64,000 bases of DNA from Pogostemon cablin. Taxonomy: Eukaryota; Streptophyta; Magnoliopsida; Lamiales; Lamiaceae. Both the position numbers and the translations under genes were made by a program. Positions within the stretch are counted from its first letter, which is position 1. Each line of letters opens with the position of its first letter. The notes beneath the pieces are model-generated. The model did not search any database. It was not told the origin of the DNA and worked only from the letters and a program-made list of their open reading frames with translations. The stretch is from positions 6,128,314 to 6,192,313 of the forward strand of contig CM043005.1 of assembly GCA_023678885.1 (NCBI GenBank), written 5' to 3'. Positions 1-10,999 of the stretch are shown piece after piece.

Positions 1-845
1 AGAACTAAAGAACGCACAGGAAGAAAATGAATTTTATTTTGTTTCATTGGTGAAATTTGAACATCTCTAATCTCCATTCTCCAAGTATTGTTTGTCCATA
101 TGTAATCGATTTGGTTTAAGCTATTACATTATGATAGAAGAAATAGATCGAGAAGTTGACATAAAATTCATTTGTTACTCAAATTTATTCTACTGTTACG
201 AATTTGAAGAATCATGAAGCAAGGGAATTAATTTTCGAATTCTGTGTTGGCCAGCCAGATTTGTTTTTGATAAAAAAAAATCTTCTTCTTTTTCTCCTTC
301 TAATTTTTTCTCAGGCACAATATTTTTAAGGTTTAAGATTTGGTGTATGGAGAAATTATTTTGAGTGTATTCAGTAATATTGTTGGGTGGACTTAGCAAA
401 ATATATTGGTTGTAATTAATTTGAGTGTAAATTTAAGAATGGGGTACAATAGATATTTCATTATTTATTTTTTTAAATTCAAGTATCTTAAGTAAAGTTT
501 GGGGTGACAATAGCCTGCCCTTCCAGATATGACAATTATCTTTAAGATGAAGCAATCAGTTCTATGATGAAGCGATGAATTTGGATATAAAACCATAGGT
601 TTTGAGATGAGAGAATGATATTCATAATTAAAAAATAAATAAAATTGAGTTGAGATAATAAGATTCGTGATGGGAACTTTGAGGTGAGAGCTTCAAAACA
701 AGATAATGAGTTTTATGAAATAATACGTTTCATATGAAGACATAAGGTTTATTAATTATTAGAGATTAAAAAAATTTAAGTTTGTTAGGCGGGATTTAAA
801 ATAAGGACGACTAGTATATCCTTTTGACTCATAAAAGAAATAAAA
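1..845. other. AT-rich intergenic stretch, no gene seen
   Basis: No open frame here has protein-like composition or a recognisable domain. The short minus-strand frame near 196-399 is lysine- and asparagine-rich and looks random. I see no repeat boundaries. Confidence 0.6.
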
Positions 846-847
846 TA

Positions 848-1136
848 CTCCCTCCGTCCCGGGTATTTTTATCCGTTTGTACGGGTACGGAGATTAAAAC
901 GTTTTATTTTTTTAATATATAATGTAAGAGAAAGTAGGGATAAATTAATAATTTAAAAAAAAAGTGAATAAAGTTATTGGGAATGATGAATAAAGTGTAA
1001 AAAAATAATTAAAGTTGTAGGGATTGTAAAAAGTAGGTAATAAAATATTATGTATTTTTGCCAAAAATGGAATGGGTAAAAATACGTGGGACACCCCAAA
1101 ATGGAAAGTGGGTAAAAATACGTGGGACGGAGGGAG
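848..1136. mobile_element. Stowaway-like MITE, copy 1 (289 bp)
   Basis: The termini are inverted repeats starting CTCCCTCCGTCCC and ending GGGACGGAGGGAG, flanked by TA on both sides (846-847 and 1137-1138). That is the Tc1/mariner Stowaway pattern. The inside is AT-rich without coding capacity. A second copy in the opposite orientation lies at 45,521-45,811. Confidence 0.85.
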
Positions 1137-1183
1137 TATATTTTTCCGTATATACAACTTAAGACTCTTGTTATAGTAATATA

Positions 1184-1401
1184 CTGTTCCGTCCCGTTCA
1201 ACGTGTATCATTTGCTTTTTACACGTAGATTAAAGAATATTACTACTTATTATTTTATGTAAAGTGAGTAGATGTATTAGAGAGATGTGATGAGTAGTGG
1301 TGGGCCATTGAAGGACCCTTTTTACTAAAAGAGAAAAATGATTTAATTTGGACGGGACACCCAATATGGTAAAATGATACTATTTGGACGGACGAAGAGA
1401 G
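1184..1401. mobile_element. Stowaway-like MITE, second subfamily
   Basis: The ends CTGTTCCGTCCCG and CGGACGAAGAGAG are flanked by TA. The inside contains a TTTTTACACGTAGATTAA-type block that recurs in the copies at 17,367, 20,349, 52,709 and (inverted) 60,720. It has no coding capacity. Confidence 0.75.
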
Positions 1402-1927
1402 TAATTTAGAAATTGAGGTTTTAGTGGGTGTATGGTACACTTTTTCATAAAAATTTCTCAGAAAATGGTTAACTCTTTAGAATACATAAAATCTCTATAA
1501 TATATTGAGTTTAATAACAACATTAAATTTTTATATAGAAGAGTATCATTTTTTATACTGTAAAGTAACCTTTCACTGTATTTAAGACTACGGAGTAATT
1601 TAGACTCCATCGTGTAAATGGTTTCATGCCGGTCTCTGCAATTCATAAAATACTTTAATGACTAAAAAGTTGATTTAATTACGCACATATGATAAATTTA
1701 TTACACACAGTAACTATAAAGTTGCAGTACTTTAAGATTTAATGCATATAACCAAGTTGATTTAAACGTCAACTGTATGTATTTATACACTAGCTAGTCT
1801 ACTAATTTAATAAGATAGTATTAATAATCTTTCACACAGTATCCTTATGAATTTTATAATTAATGTAATATTTTATTCTTTTAAATTTAATTCTTGTTCT
1901 TTATTTTTCGAGTATAATTATAATTTC
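1402..1927. other. AT-rich intergenic stretch
   Basis: AT-rich sequence between a MITE and the composite retroelement. I see no gene or repeat boundary apart from the TTCTT target site at its right edge (1928-1932). Confidence 0.5.
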
Positions 1928-1932
1928 TTCTT

Positions 1933-2082
1933 TGTTATAAACAGTTTGTGTATATTGTCCGCTTTGGTACTTCAGGACCTCACGGCTTTAAAACGCGTCC
2001 ACAAGTAAAGGCTTCAAGCCCTGCTTATAAGCAGGCACACAATCCCGTGTGCGAGCGATGTGGGAACTTCAGGTTCACAACA
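1933..2082 (-). repeat. TRIM-like LTR, left copy (150 bp)
   Basis: Read on the minus strand it runs from TGTTGTGAACC to TTATAACA. It contains a CCCACATCG block near its start and an AAAGCGGACAATAT block near its end; I recall both blocks from LTRs of plant terminal-repeat retrotransposons in miniature. The purine-rich GATGAGAGGGTG lies just upstream in that orientation (2083-2095), as expected for a polypurine tract before a 3' LTR. Confidence 0.75.
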
Positions 2083-2103
2083 CACCCTCTCATCGTGAGC
2101 ATC

Positions 2104-2115
2104 GTGCTGATAACA
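2104..2115 (-). other. PBS-like sequence outside the copia LTR
   Basis: The minus strand reads TGTTATCAGCAC directly after the copia-type LTR (2116-2333). In element B the same sequence lies internally, next to the 5' LTR, where a primer-binding site belongs. Here it lies downstream of a 3' LTR, which is the wrong place for an ordinary element. Confidence 0.5.
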
Positions 2116-2333
2116 TATTGAGAAATAATAAAAAGGAAGAACGTGAGATTGAAAGAAGAAAAACAGAAAACTGTAAAAGTGGAGAGAAAAAAATAGAACA
2201 ACGAACAAAATGAGCCTCTCTTTCATTATCATCGTAAACTGTTCTTTATACAATATAATAGAACTGCTCAACTCCATACAGAAAATGAGAGCAGTTATTT
2301 AGTCGTAATGGCCACATCATTTATGTTACAACA
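2116..2333 (-). repeat. Copia element A, 3' LTR (about 218 bp)
   Basis: On the minus strand it begins TGTTGTAAC after the polypurine tract AAGGGGGAG (2334-2342) and ends near 2116 with a decayed terminus (TA in place of TG on the plus strand). Length, position and the sequence next to it match the LTR of element B at 22,832-23,074. No matching 5' copy exists at the other end of A. Confidence 0.65.
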
Positions 2334-2344
2334 CTCCCCCTTGG

Positions 2345-2670
2345 ACATTACGCCGTTCATGCCTTGTTAAAAATCTCACTAGAAAACCCTGTGGGAAAAA
2401 CTAGTCGAGGAAAAGAGTACATGACTTATGATTTTCATATGTTATAGCTACCTCGTTAAAAACCTTCAACTAAGAAAACCCTATGGGAAAAACTTAGTTA
2501 AGGAAAAAAGAGTATAGCTTGATCTTCAGGACCTAATTTTCAGGATTGTTAAAAGTTATCGTTCTTCTTGAACATGATAATTCAGTGCCTCATTAAAAAC
2601 CTTTTAACTAAGAAAACCTCGTGGGAAAAACTTAGTTTAGGAAAGAAAAAAAAAGTACAGCATCGGTCTT
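2345..2670 (-). repeat. 3' UTR motif repeats of element A
   Basis: A block of about 60 bp recurs near 2365-2420, 2450-2515 and 2585-2650. Each contains a short inverted repeat of the form CTAAG ... CTTAG around a GTGGGAAAAA core, so the transcript could form small hairpins. The same block is repeated in the matching region of element B. Confidence 0.6.
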
Positions 2671-2683
2671 CAAGACCCAATCT

Positions 2684-4144
2684 TCAGGATTGTTTAGAAA
2701 TTGTCGCTCCCCCTGAAGATAATAACCTCCCAAGTCTTCGCATTCCAATATTATGCACAAGTCTTTCAAAAGTTGATGTGGGGAGAGATTTTGTAAATAA
2801 ATCTGCTAGATTTTCACTCGATCGAACCTTTTGTATGACAATTTCACCATTTTGTTGGAGTTCATGTGGATAAAAGAATTTTGGTGATATATACTTTGTT
2901 AGGTTTCCTTTAACATATCCACTGCTCATTTGCGCAACGCAAGCTGCATTATCTTCATATAGGACTGTAGGGGAGATGTTATAATTTTCTATTCCACAAG
3001 AGCTATGAATATGATTTATCAATGATCTTAGCCATACACATTCTCGTGATGCTTCATATAGAGCAATAATTTCTGAATGGTTTGAGGAAGTAGTAACCAT
3101 TGTTTGTTTAACAGATCTCCATGAGATAGCAGAACCACCACAGAGAAAAACATAACCAGTCTGAGATCTGGCATTATGGGGATCAGACATATAACCAGCA
3201 TCTGAATAGCCCACCAATGACATATTTTTATTCTTTTCATAAAACAAACCAAGATCTTTTGTTCCTTGCAAATATCTCAGGATATGTTTAATGCCATTCC
3301 AATGTCTCCTTGTAGGAGATGCACTAAATCTCGCTAATAAGTTAACTGCAAATGCAATATCGGGTCTAGTGCAATTTGCGAGATAAAGAAGTGCTCCAAT
3401 GGCACTCATGTAAGGAACTTCTGGTCCTAAGATATCCTCATTCTCTTCTTTAGGTCGAAAAGATTCTTTATCACTATCAAGAGATCGAACAATCATTGGT
3501 GTGCTTAGTGGATGAGATTTGTCCATATAAAATCTCTCTAAAACTTTATTTAGATAGGTTGACTGGTATATGAATATTCCTTCAGGGAGGTGCTCGATCT
3601 GCAGGCCGAGACAATATTTGGTTTGACCCAAATCCTTCATTTCAAATTCCATCCTTAAGTATGAACGAGCTTCTTCAAGTTCATTATATGTTCCTATGAT
3701 GTTTATATCATCAACATAGACTAAGATAATACAAAAACCTTTTAATGACCTTTTTATGAACACACAAGGGCATATATCATTATTTATGTACCCATTTTTT
3801 AGGAGGAATTCACTTAGTCGATTGTACCACATTCTTCCAGATTGTTTTAATCCATACAATGATTTTTGTAATTTAACACAATACATATTATGATTTTCAT
3901 TATGACCCAAATAGTGAATTTTTAATCCTTCTGGGATTTTTATATAAATGTCAGCGTCTAATGATCCGTACAAGTACGCGGTCACGATGTCCATTAACTG
4001 CATATTTAGATTCATATTAATTGCCAGAGATATTAAATAGCGGAAAGTTATGCCATCCATAACAGGAGAATATATTTCATTAAAGTCTATTCCGGGTCTC
4101 TGCGTAAACCCTTGAGCTACTAATCTCGCTTTGTATCTCACCAC
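2684..4144 (-). pseudogene. Element A reverse transcriptase and RNase H
   Basis: The open frame encodes most of a Ty1-copia RT and RNase H module of 486 residues. It starts inside the RT domain (VRYKARLVAQGFTQ block), contains the catalytic YVDD motif (YVDDINIIG), and ends with an RNase H domain showing the EDNAACVAQ and SENLADLFTKSLP blocks. A single in-frame stop (near 4163) separates it from the preceding integrase and linker frame; in related elements the polyprotein is continuous. The sequence is otherwise little decayed, more intact than in elements B, C or D. Confidence 0.9.
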
Positions 4145-4165
4145 TTCGTTATTTTCATTTCTTTT

Positions 4166-5269
4166 TCATACAAACACCCACTTATATCCTACAAGGATAA
4201 TATTTTTTGGTGTACGAATCATCAAACCAAATACTTTTCTTTTATTTAGCGAGTCAAGCTCTGCCTCAATTGCATCTTTCCATCTTACCCAATCTGAGCG
4301 CTTCCGGCACTCTGCTATTGATTTAGGTTCTGGATCTAAATTATCATTCGAGATAGTATGCGCAATTGTAGATGCAAATATGTTGTCGACAACTATAATA
4401 TTTCTGTTATAAGTTTCTCCCGTATTTGTAAAATTCATGGCAACTTCTATATTTATATCAACCAGATTTTTGTTATTTCCCAAAAACTCTAAATTTGGTT
4501 TTTCCGCATCCCCAGTGGTATGAGTATTTGATGCACGTGCAATTCGACTGGGGTTTTTGTCTTCAAGACTATTCTCTTCTGGAGATTTTTCATTTTGAAA
4601 TTGTAAGAGTGATTGTGTTTCATTATTAATTTTGGATTTCTGCGGATTCTTATCTTTTGCACCAATGGGTCTTCCACGCTTCAGGCGTTGAGAAACATCA
4701 GTTGAATTTTCTAGTCCCTTGGGAACTTTCACACTTGCTGGTGCATTAACAACAGGTATATGGGACTGTGTCACTCCTTTATGATCAATAAATGCATCTG
4801 GAAATTTATTTGCTAAATCTTGCAAATTAATAATCCTTTGAACTTCTAGTTCAGTTTGACTAGAGCGTGTATCTAAATGTTGAAGATTGTTTTTATTCCA
4901 TGAAATTTCTCGGCATTCTTTTGAATTTAAGCTTTTATCTCCCCCTAATGCCGGGAAATAATCTTCATCAAATGTGCAGTCAGCGTATCGAGCAATAAAT
5001 TGATCCCCTGTCATGGGCTCTAGGTATTTAAGAATAGATGGTGAATTATAACCAACATATATACCTAATTTTCTTTGTGGGCCCATTGAAGTACGCTTTG
5101 GTAGTGATATAGGAATATAAACTGCACAACCGAAAGTTCGCAGATGGGAAATATTAGGTTCTTTACCATGCACTAGTTGTAGGGGAGAATAATCATGATA
5201 TGCAGTAGGTCGGATCTGAACTAAAGAAGCAACATGTAAAACTGCATGTCCCCAACAAGAGATGGGCAA
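4166..5269 (-). pseudogene. Element A integrase C-terminal part and linker
   Basis: The frame continues the integrase region. It shows the QLVHGKEPNISHLRTFGCAV block and the GIYVGYNSP block of copia integrases, then a hydrophilic linker, then the start of RT (VRWKDAIEAELDSL, GYKWVFV). It ends at the stop codon before the RT frame. An in-frame stop near 5281 also separates it from the integrase core upstream. Confidence 0.85.
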
Positions 5270-5278
5270 ATTGGAATT

Positions 5279-5908
5279 TTATAGTATTGGTCTAGCGATC
5301 AATTTGATACGTTTAATTAGTGATTCAGCTAGACCATTTTGAGTGTGGACATATGGAACTGGATGCTCTACTGTAATGCCCAATGACATACAATATTCAT
5401 CAAATGCTTTTGATGTGAATTCGCTGGCATTGTCCATTCTTACTGATTTAATTGGACAATCAGGAAAATGGGCTCGCAATTCAATAATTTTAGTAATAAA
5501 TTTTGCAAAAGTATTATTTCGATTGAATAATAAACACATATATGTCCACCGAGTAGAAACATCAATCAGAACCATGAAATATCGAAACAGCCCTGAAGAG
5601 GGATGAATATGTCCACATATATCTCCTTGAATTCTTTGTAGGAAAGTAGGAGATTCAATTCCAACTTTTGTTCGAGAAGGTTTGATTATGAGTTTTCCTT
5701 TTACACAAGCTTCACAAATAAATTCAGTTGGAGAAGGAATATTTTTGCTTTGTATATTATGCCCAAAAGAATTAGTAATTATCCGACGCATCATAGTTTG
5801 CCCTGGATGACCCAATCGGTCATGCCATAATTTAAAAGAATTTGGGTCTTTAAATTTTAAGCTCATTGCAATATAACCATTATGTGGTTTGATATAGGTG
5901 TAATACAA
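5279..5908 (-). pseudogene. Element A integrase core
   Basis: It contains the zinc-binding pre-integrase segment (LWHDRLGHPG) and the DDE integrase core. Candidate catalytic positions are Asp in VLIDVSTRW, Asp in RMDNASEF and Glu in NGLAESLIKR. In-frame stops bound it on both sides, near 5281 and near 5948. Confidence 0.85.
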
Positions 5909-5947
5909 CCCCGAGGAGAAAGAAGGAAGTTTTTCTATAACTTGTTT

Positions 5948-6298
5948 TCAACATCCATTCAACCGAGTCATCAGGAGATACTCAGTATTGTTTTCCTTTT
6001 CAGTTTCAATATGAACACCATTTGCTCGAATATCTTTAAAACTGAGAAGTGTACGTTTAGATTGTGGGTATAAAAGTGCTTCCTCAATAATTAGTGCCGT
6101 ACCCATCGGGAATATAATTGAAGCTCTGCCGGAGCCCATAATTAAAATATTATCATTTGCAATAGTAGTAACACTCCCTTTTTTCTCAGTTAAAGTTTTG
6201 AAAAATTTTCTGTCTTTAAATATTGTATGAGTAGTAGCACTGTCTACTAGACATAAAGTATCCTCGTTCTCCATAGGTTGATTACTGAAAAAATTCAA
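5948..6298 (-). pseudogene. Element A retropepsin-type protease
   Basis: The motif LVDSATTHTIF near the start matches the aspartic protease active site of copia elements, with the third position Ala instead of the usual Gly. Downstream segments (NDNILIMGSGRASI, LLSFKDIRANG) fit the protease to pre-integrase region. It ends at an in-frame stop before the integrase frame. Confidence 0.75.
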
Positions 6299-6503
6299 TT
6301 TAATAAGATATATAAAAGAAGTACTAACAATAATAAAAAAACATAAACCATGAACATAATTTCATCACAACATATAACATCACCACAAATAAGTAAACAT
6401 ATAGTTTAGCAAATATCTAGAGTTCTAAAAATAACTAAATCCATGAAATACATAATAAAATAAGTTGTCTGACATAAGAAACAATAGCAACGTGAAAATA
6501 AGA

Positions 6504-7239
6504 TCACATTTGATCTCCATAAGCCTCGAGCTTGAGTCCCAAGAGGTCATCATTGTTATGGTCAAAATCTTTGTTTGCTTCAGGCAATTTTGTATGATGT
6601 GATTCACCATTGATTGCCTTTCCCTTCTTGTCCTTTTGCATTCTTTGATAAGCTTCAACTAAGTATTTTGGTGTTCGACAAGTGCGAGACCAATGACCAT
6701 CGCATCCACATCTATAACAAATCTGATTCTGATTTTGTTGAGTAGAATTTGAAATTTGTTCATGGGTATTATTTTGAGTCATTCCACTACCCTGAGCCCT
6801 ATCAATACCGATAAATCCTCTGCCTCGACCTCGACCACGTCGAGGTGACAAACTTGAGTTGCCTCGACCACCTCTTTGAGGCCCACTTAAGTTTCCTCTA
6901 CCACTGTGATGAGGCCAATGTGAATTCCCTTGACCATTACCTCTTACTTTTCCTCTATCCCTTCCACGTTGATTCTTATAGAATGTGCCATGTGCTTCAG
7001 GCACAGGTTTTGAACCAACTGATCTAGCATTATGATTTTTTATTAACAACTGGTTATGTTTTTCTGCTACCAATAATGCTGAAATAAGCTCTGAGTGCTT
7101 AGTATAATTTTTGGCTCTGTACTGCTGCTGGAGTACGAGGCTACTAGCATGGAAGGTGGAAATAGTCTTTTCAATCAATTCAATTTCAGTAATTGTCTGC
7201 TTACAAAGTTTCAACTGCGAGACAATACGATGTAGAGTG
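6504..7239 (-). pseudogene. Element A gag, C-terminal part
   Basis: This frame holds the second half of gag: an arginine- and glycine-rich stretch, then a CCHC zinc knuckle (CYRCGCDGHWSRTC), then a short tail. The N-terminal half lies 8.6 kb away at 15,812-16,141, because element C inserted between them. The target duplication GAGTG (7235-7239) and GAGTA (15812-15816) marks the cut. Confidence 0.85.
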
Positions 7240-8624
7240 TGTTGGATTGTATACTAAAAGTCTAGCTTTTTGTATGAACAATGTTATAACAATTAATTTG
7301 AAATGAGAATCATATGATCAAATGATTGCATCTTATAAATTTATATGTTCGATTCAATAGTCTACTTACTTTATAATGTAGACAATTGTTGTGCGACAAC
7401 ACGCGGAAGATCATATTATCGGTTTTCTTATAAAGTATAAATATATGTTCACAACCGAGATAGACGGGGACTCTCTATCGGGATGGTTGTAGTGTGGTTT
7501 GGTATTAGCTTGTCTTGGCTATAGAATCACACTAGTGCACTTGTGTGTATTGAGTAGGACCGCTTGAGATCATTTGACTTATACTGACTTATAGGAGAAC
7601 TTGATCTCAGTTATTATGGAAGTTCGTGCTCTTAATCCCTATACAATAACCTCGACACGTAGGGCAGTATGTATTTCTTTGATTCATCAATGGGTGAGAT
7701 TTAAATGTAATTAAATCAACAAACTCGATGAGTTGGGAAATAGTGCTGTCTCTATGGTGTGTTGTTGATTGTAGAAGGAATCTGTGTCCGTCATAGGTTG
7801 ATGATGTCCCCTTGAGGAGCTCATAAGGATTATCATGTAAACCCTGCAGGTGAAATTTATTCCAACATGATAATGAGGTTGAGTGGTACTACTCTTGGAT
7901 GATATATTAATTAATTGAGTTGTCAGTAACTTAAATTAATTAATGGACATTGTATATCTTAAACATGTGGAGACTAACGGGCTCATAATAAGAAGGAGCC
8001 CAAAACGTAATTTTGGGATTGGTACGGTAGTGCAATAATAATATTTTTAGTGGAATATATTATTATTATTGGACTTAAGTATAAGCTTTGGGCTAAGCTT
8101 GGATACTTAAGCCCAATGGAGGCCCAACCCAATTTCTCCTCCTGGTCCCTGTTGTAGCCCATGTATATAAGTCACCTCAACTTATCTGGAACCCTAATCT
8201 AACTGATTATTCACATGTGATGAGGGTTGAGAGCAGATTGAGGAGGTCTCGTAGATCATCGCCCATACGACGTCGAGATCGGACTTGGGACATACGGCAG
8301 AAGATCAGAAGGTAGTTTGCTGCTGCTGTCCGCCACTTTGCGAAATTGATATAAAATCTTAAATTGCTCAGAATTTGATGATCAATATACTGATGGAAAG
8401 CCGTTGAAGAGAGGATCGTCTGACCACAAAGATCATTCAATTCCGACATCAGACGAGGAAGTTATGGCCATTCTCGTGGGACTGCATAGGCTGCCTGCGA
8501 GAATCAATCTTCATCAACATACCTTGGTGAACGGTAATCGTTTCTATAATTTATTGCTTCCGCTGTGATAGAAACGCATGGTATCCTAACAGGTCACGTT
8601 AACCAAATGATCCAAGCGCCATCA
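7240..8624 (+). repeat. Element C, 5' LTR
   Basis: It starts TGTTGGATTG and ends GCGCCATCA, just before the PBS. It is near-identical to 14429-15811. A frame of 80 codons on the opposite strand (8207-8449) is present in both LTRs only because they are copies of each other. Confidence 0.9.
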
Positions 8625-8626
8625 AT

Positions 8627-8639
8627 TGGTATCAGAGCT
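8627..8639 (+). other. Primer-binding site of element C
   Basis: TGGTATCAGAGCT, complementary to the 3' end of initiator tRNA-Met as in most plant copia elements, lies two bases after the 5' LTR. Confidence 0.85.
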
Positions 8640-9255
8640 GCGGTTTCGTGGTGAAGCGTGACACGTTAGGTTAGGGTTTATGTGATTAATTTTTTGAAAT
8701 TAGGATCGCATGTTTAGGGTTTTGGTTTTACTGCGCAAACCATGAATATCCCTATGTGAAATATACCCTATATCATATCTGTTCGTTGATGGTTGTGTGT
8801 GAGAGGATTCGACGAAAACTGTTTGTCAATTTCACATGGAAGGAAGAAATTGAGAGAAAATCCAGCGCAGTGATATTGCAGAGGCAATAACCAGACTTTT
8901 AACCGTCGGATCAGGCTGATTTTTGGTCAGCATGTTCAATTTTTTGGATGTACATTCTGAACGGTGAAGATCGTATTTGGAGTTTTGTGTTGTCAGAAAT
9001 ATGCCGAAAACAGAAGCAGTTTTTTGGGCGATTATGTTCTGCGCAGTCGAGGGAAAAGAGCTATTCTCACAATCTAACCGTTGGATCGACCTGTAATTTG
9101 GACAGCATGTTCAAAACTCACAAGCGTAGATTCTGGACGGTGGAGATTATATTCACATGTTCCTACAGTTGCGAACTCTGAATGACAGTTGGTGTAGTTT
9201 GATGTTGCGCGTTGGTCTGAACTTGGTTCCGTGCAAGTAGGCCCTTGGACGAGCG

Positions 9256-9966
9256 ACAGTTCGAGCGGATTTGCATCAGGTTCGATTGGTCTGCATCAGG
9301 TTCGATCGATGTTGCACCAGGTTTGAGTGGATTTGCATCAGGTTCGATTGGTCTGCATCAGGTTCGATCAATGTTGCACCAGGTTCGAACGGATTTGCAT
9401 CAGGTTCGATTGGTCTGCATCAGGTTCGATCGATGCTGCACCAGGTTCGAGCGGGCCTGCATCAGGTTCGATTGGTCTGCATCAGTTTCGATCGATGTTG
9501 CACCAGGTTCGAGCGGATTTGCATCAGGTTCGATTAGTTTGCATCAGGTTCGATCGATGCTGCACCAGGTTCGAGCGGGTCTGCATCAGGTTTGATTGGT
9601 CTGCATCAGGTTCGATCGATGTTGCACCAGGTTCGAGCGGATTTGCATCAGGTTCGATTAGTTTACATCAGGTTCGATCGATGTTGCACCAGGTTCGAGT
9701 GGATTTGCATCAGGTTTGATTGGTCTGCATCAAGTTCGATCGATGCTGCACCAGGTTCGAACGGATTTGCATCAGGTTCGATCGATGCTGCACCAGGTTC
9801 GAGCAGGTCTGCATCAAGTTCGATTGGTCTGCATCAGGTTCGATCAATGTTGCACCAGGTTCGAGCGGATTCACATCAGGTTCGATTGGTCTGCATCAGG
9901 TTTGATCGACTCTGCACCAGGTTCGAGCGGGTTTGCATCAAGTTCGACTGGTCTGCATCAGGTTCC
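9256..9966 (+). repeat. 21-bp satellite array in the leader of element C
   Basis: About 33 tandem copies of a 21-bp unit of the type GCATCAGGTTCGATTGGTCT. Three variants (GATTGGTCT, GATCGATGTT and GAGCGGATTT endings) often alternate, giving a 63-bp higher-order period. Because 21 is a multiple of three and the unit has no stop, all three forward frames stay open and encode heptapeptide repeats such as LHQVRSM. I regard these frames as a by-product, not a gene. Confidence 0.9.
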
Positions 9967-10379
9967 GCCTGAGTCTTCACAATATGATCGAGCAGGGTGC
10001 CAGAGTGGTGGAGCAGGCTGCTGGGAGGTCGATCCCCATCGCAGTTGTCCGCATTCGTGATTGGTGGCGAACAATCGAATTCGCTGTTATATAACTGTTA
10101 TAATTGATTTATTAATTGATTATTGTTATATATGTATGCATGATTCTCTATGATTTATTGCCTTAAATAGAAGCATGCTAGATTGCGTATTATATTTGGT
10201 ATATTATATGTATGTATGTTGGAGTGTTGATCAAGTCAACTTATTTTTGGCAATTTATTTCCTTATATATGACTGCTATAATTGTTTTATTGGTCAATTA
10301 TTGTTATATATTTAGAAGTATGAGCATGCTAGGTTGCATATTTTATTCTGAAATATTATATGCATGTAAAAACCCTCGG

Positions 10380-10800
10380 TCTTAAATAACTAAGTGGGAG
10401 AGGTGATTGATAATTAATTCCCACGGCCTCCATTATTGGTTTGTAAGTGATGTGAGTAAACTTGCGCGTTAGCAATAGAGCCTTCCTCCCTAACGGATGA
10501 GTTTATTCACGGATCACTGGTACAAACTTCTTTAAATAATTATTGTTTATAATGTGATGCATATGGACTTGCGCGTTGACTATAGTGCCTTCTTCCCTAA
10601 CGGATGAGCTTATATGCGGTTCACTAGTACAAACTTATATAATTGATGATTGTAGAAAGTTATCTGAGCGCGTGTGTACTTCTCCAACAGTAAAGCACAT
10701 AAGCTTGGCCAGCGGACTTGGAATCAAATAATGGTGCACACTTAGATGTAAATAATTAGTATCCTCCCCAACGGAGTCACTGCTATTATTTGCATGGCTA
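10380..10800 (+). repeat. Imperfect duplicated block downstream of the C array
   Basis: A block containing ACTTGCGCGTT, CCTTCCTCCCTAACGGATGA and a GATCACTGGTACAAACTT-type tail occurs at about 10,460 and again at about 10,565, with a weaker third relative near 10,700. The same arrangement is present in element D at 28,770-29,090, so it is an old feature of the family. Confidence 0.6.
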
Positions 10801-10999
10801 AAGAGGAACCGACTATTAATTATTTTGTCATGAAGTTAGGTTGACAAATGAAATTAATGGGTAAAATCTTCTCTTGTAAATGTTCGGGTTTGTAAACTTC
10901 CACACTAACGTGGCTTGCAGACTCACGGTGCTTGAGATGTCGGTGAATTTTATTTTTATATTGTTTTGAGGGAATCAATATAAAAGGATAAAATTCGAA

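Noticed and set aside
8207..8449. 80-codon minus-strand frame conserved at 15,394-15,636
   Set aside because: Both are the same LTR position in one element, so conservation follows from LTR duplication.
9256..9966. CRISPR-like array
   Set aside because: Units are contiguous without unique spacers and lie in a plant retroelement leader.
9245..10060. Several overlapping plus-strand frames of 110-130 codons
   Set aside because: They arise from the 21-bp satellite, which has no stop in any frame; no domain is present.
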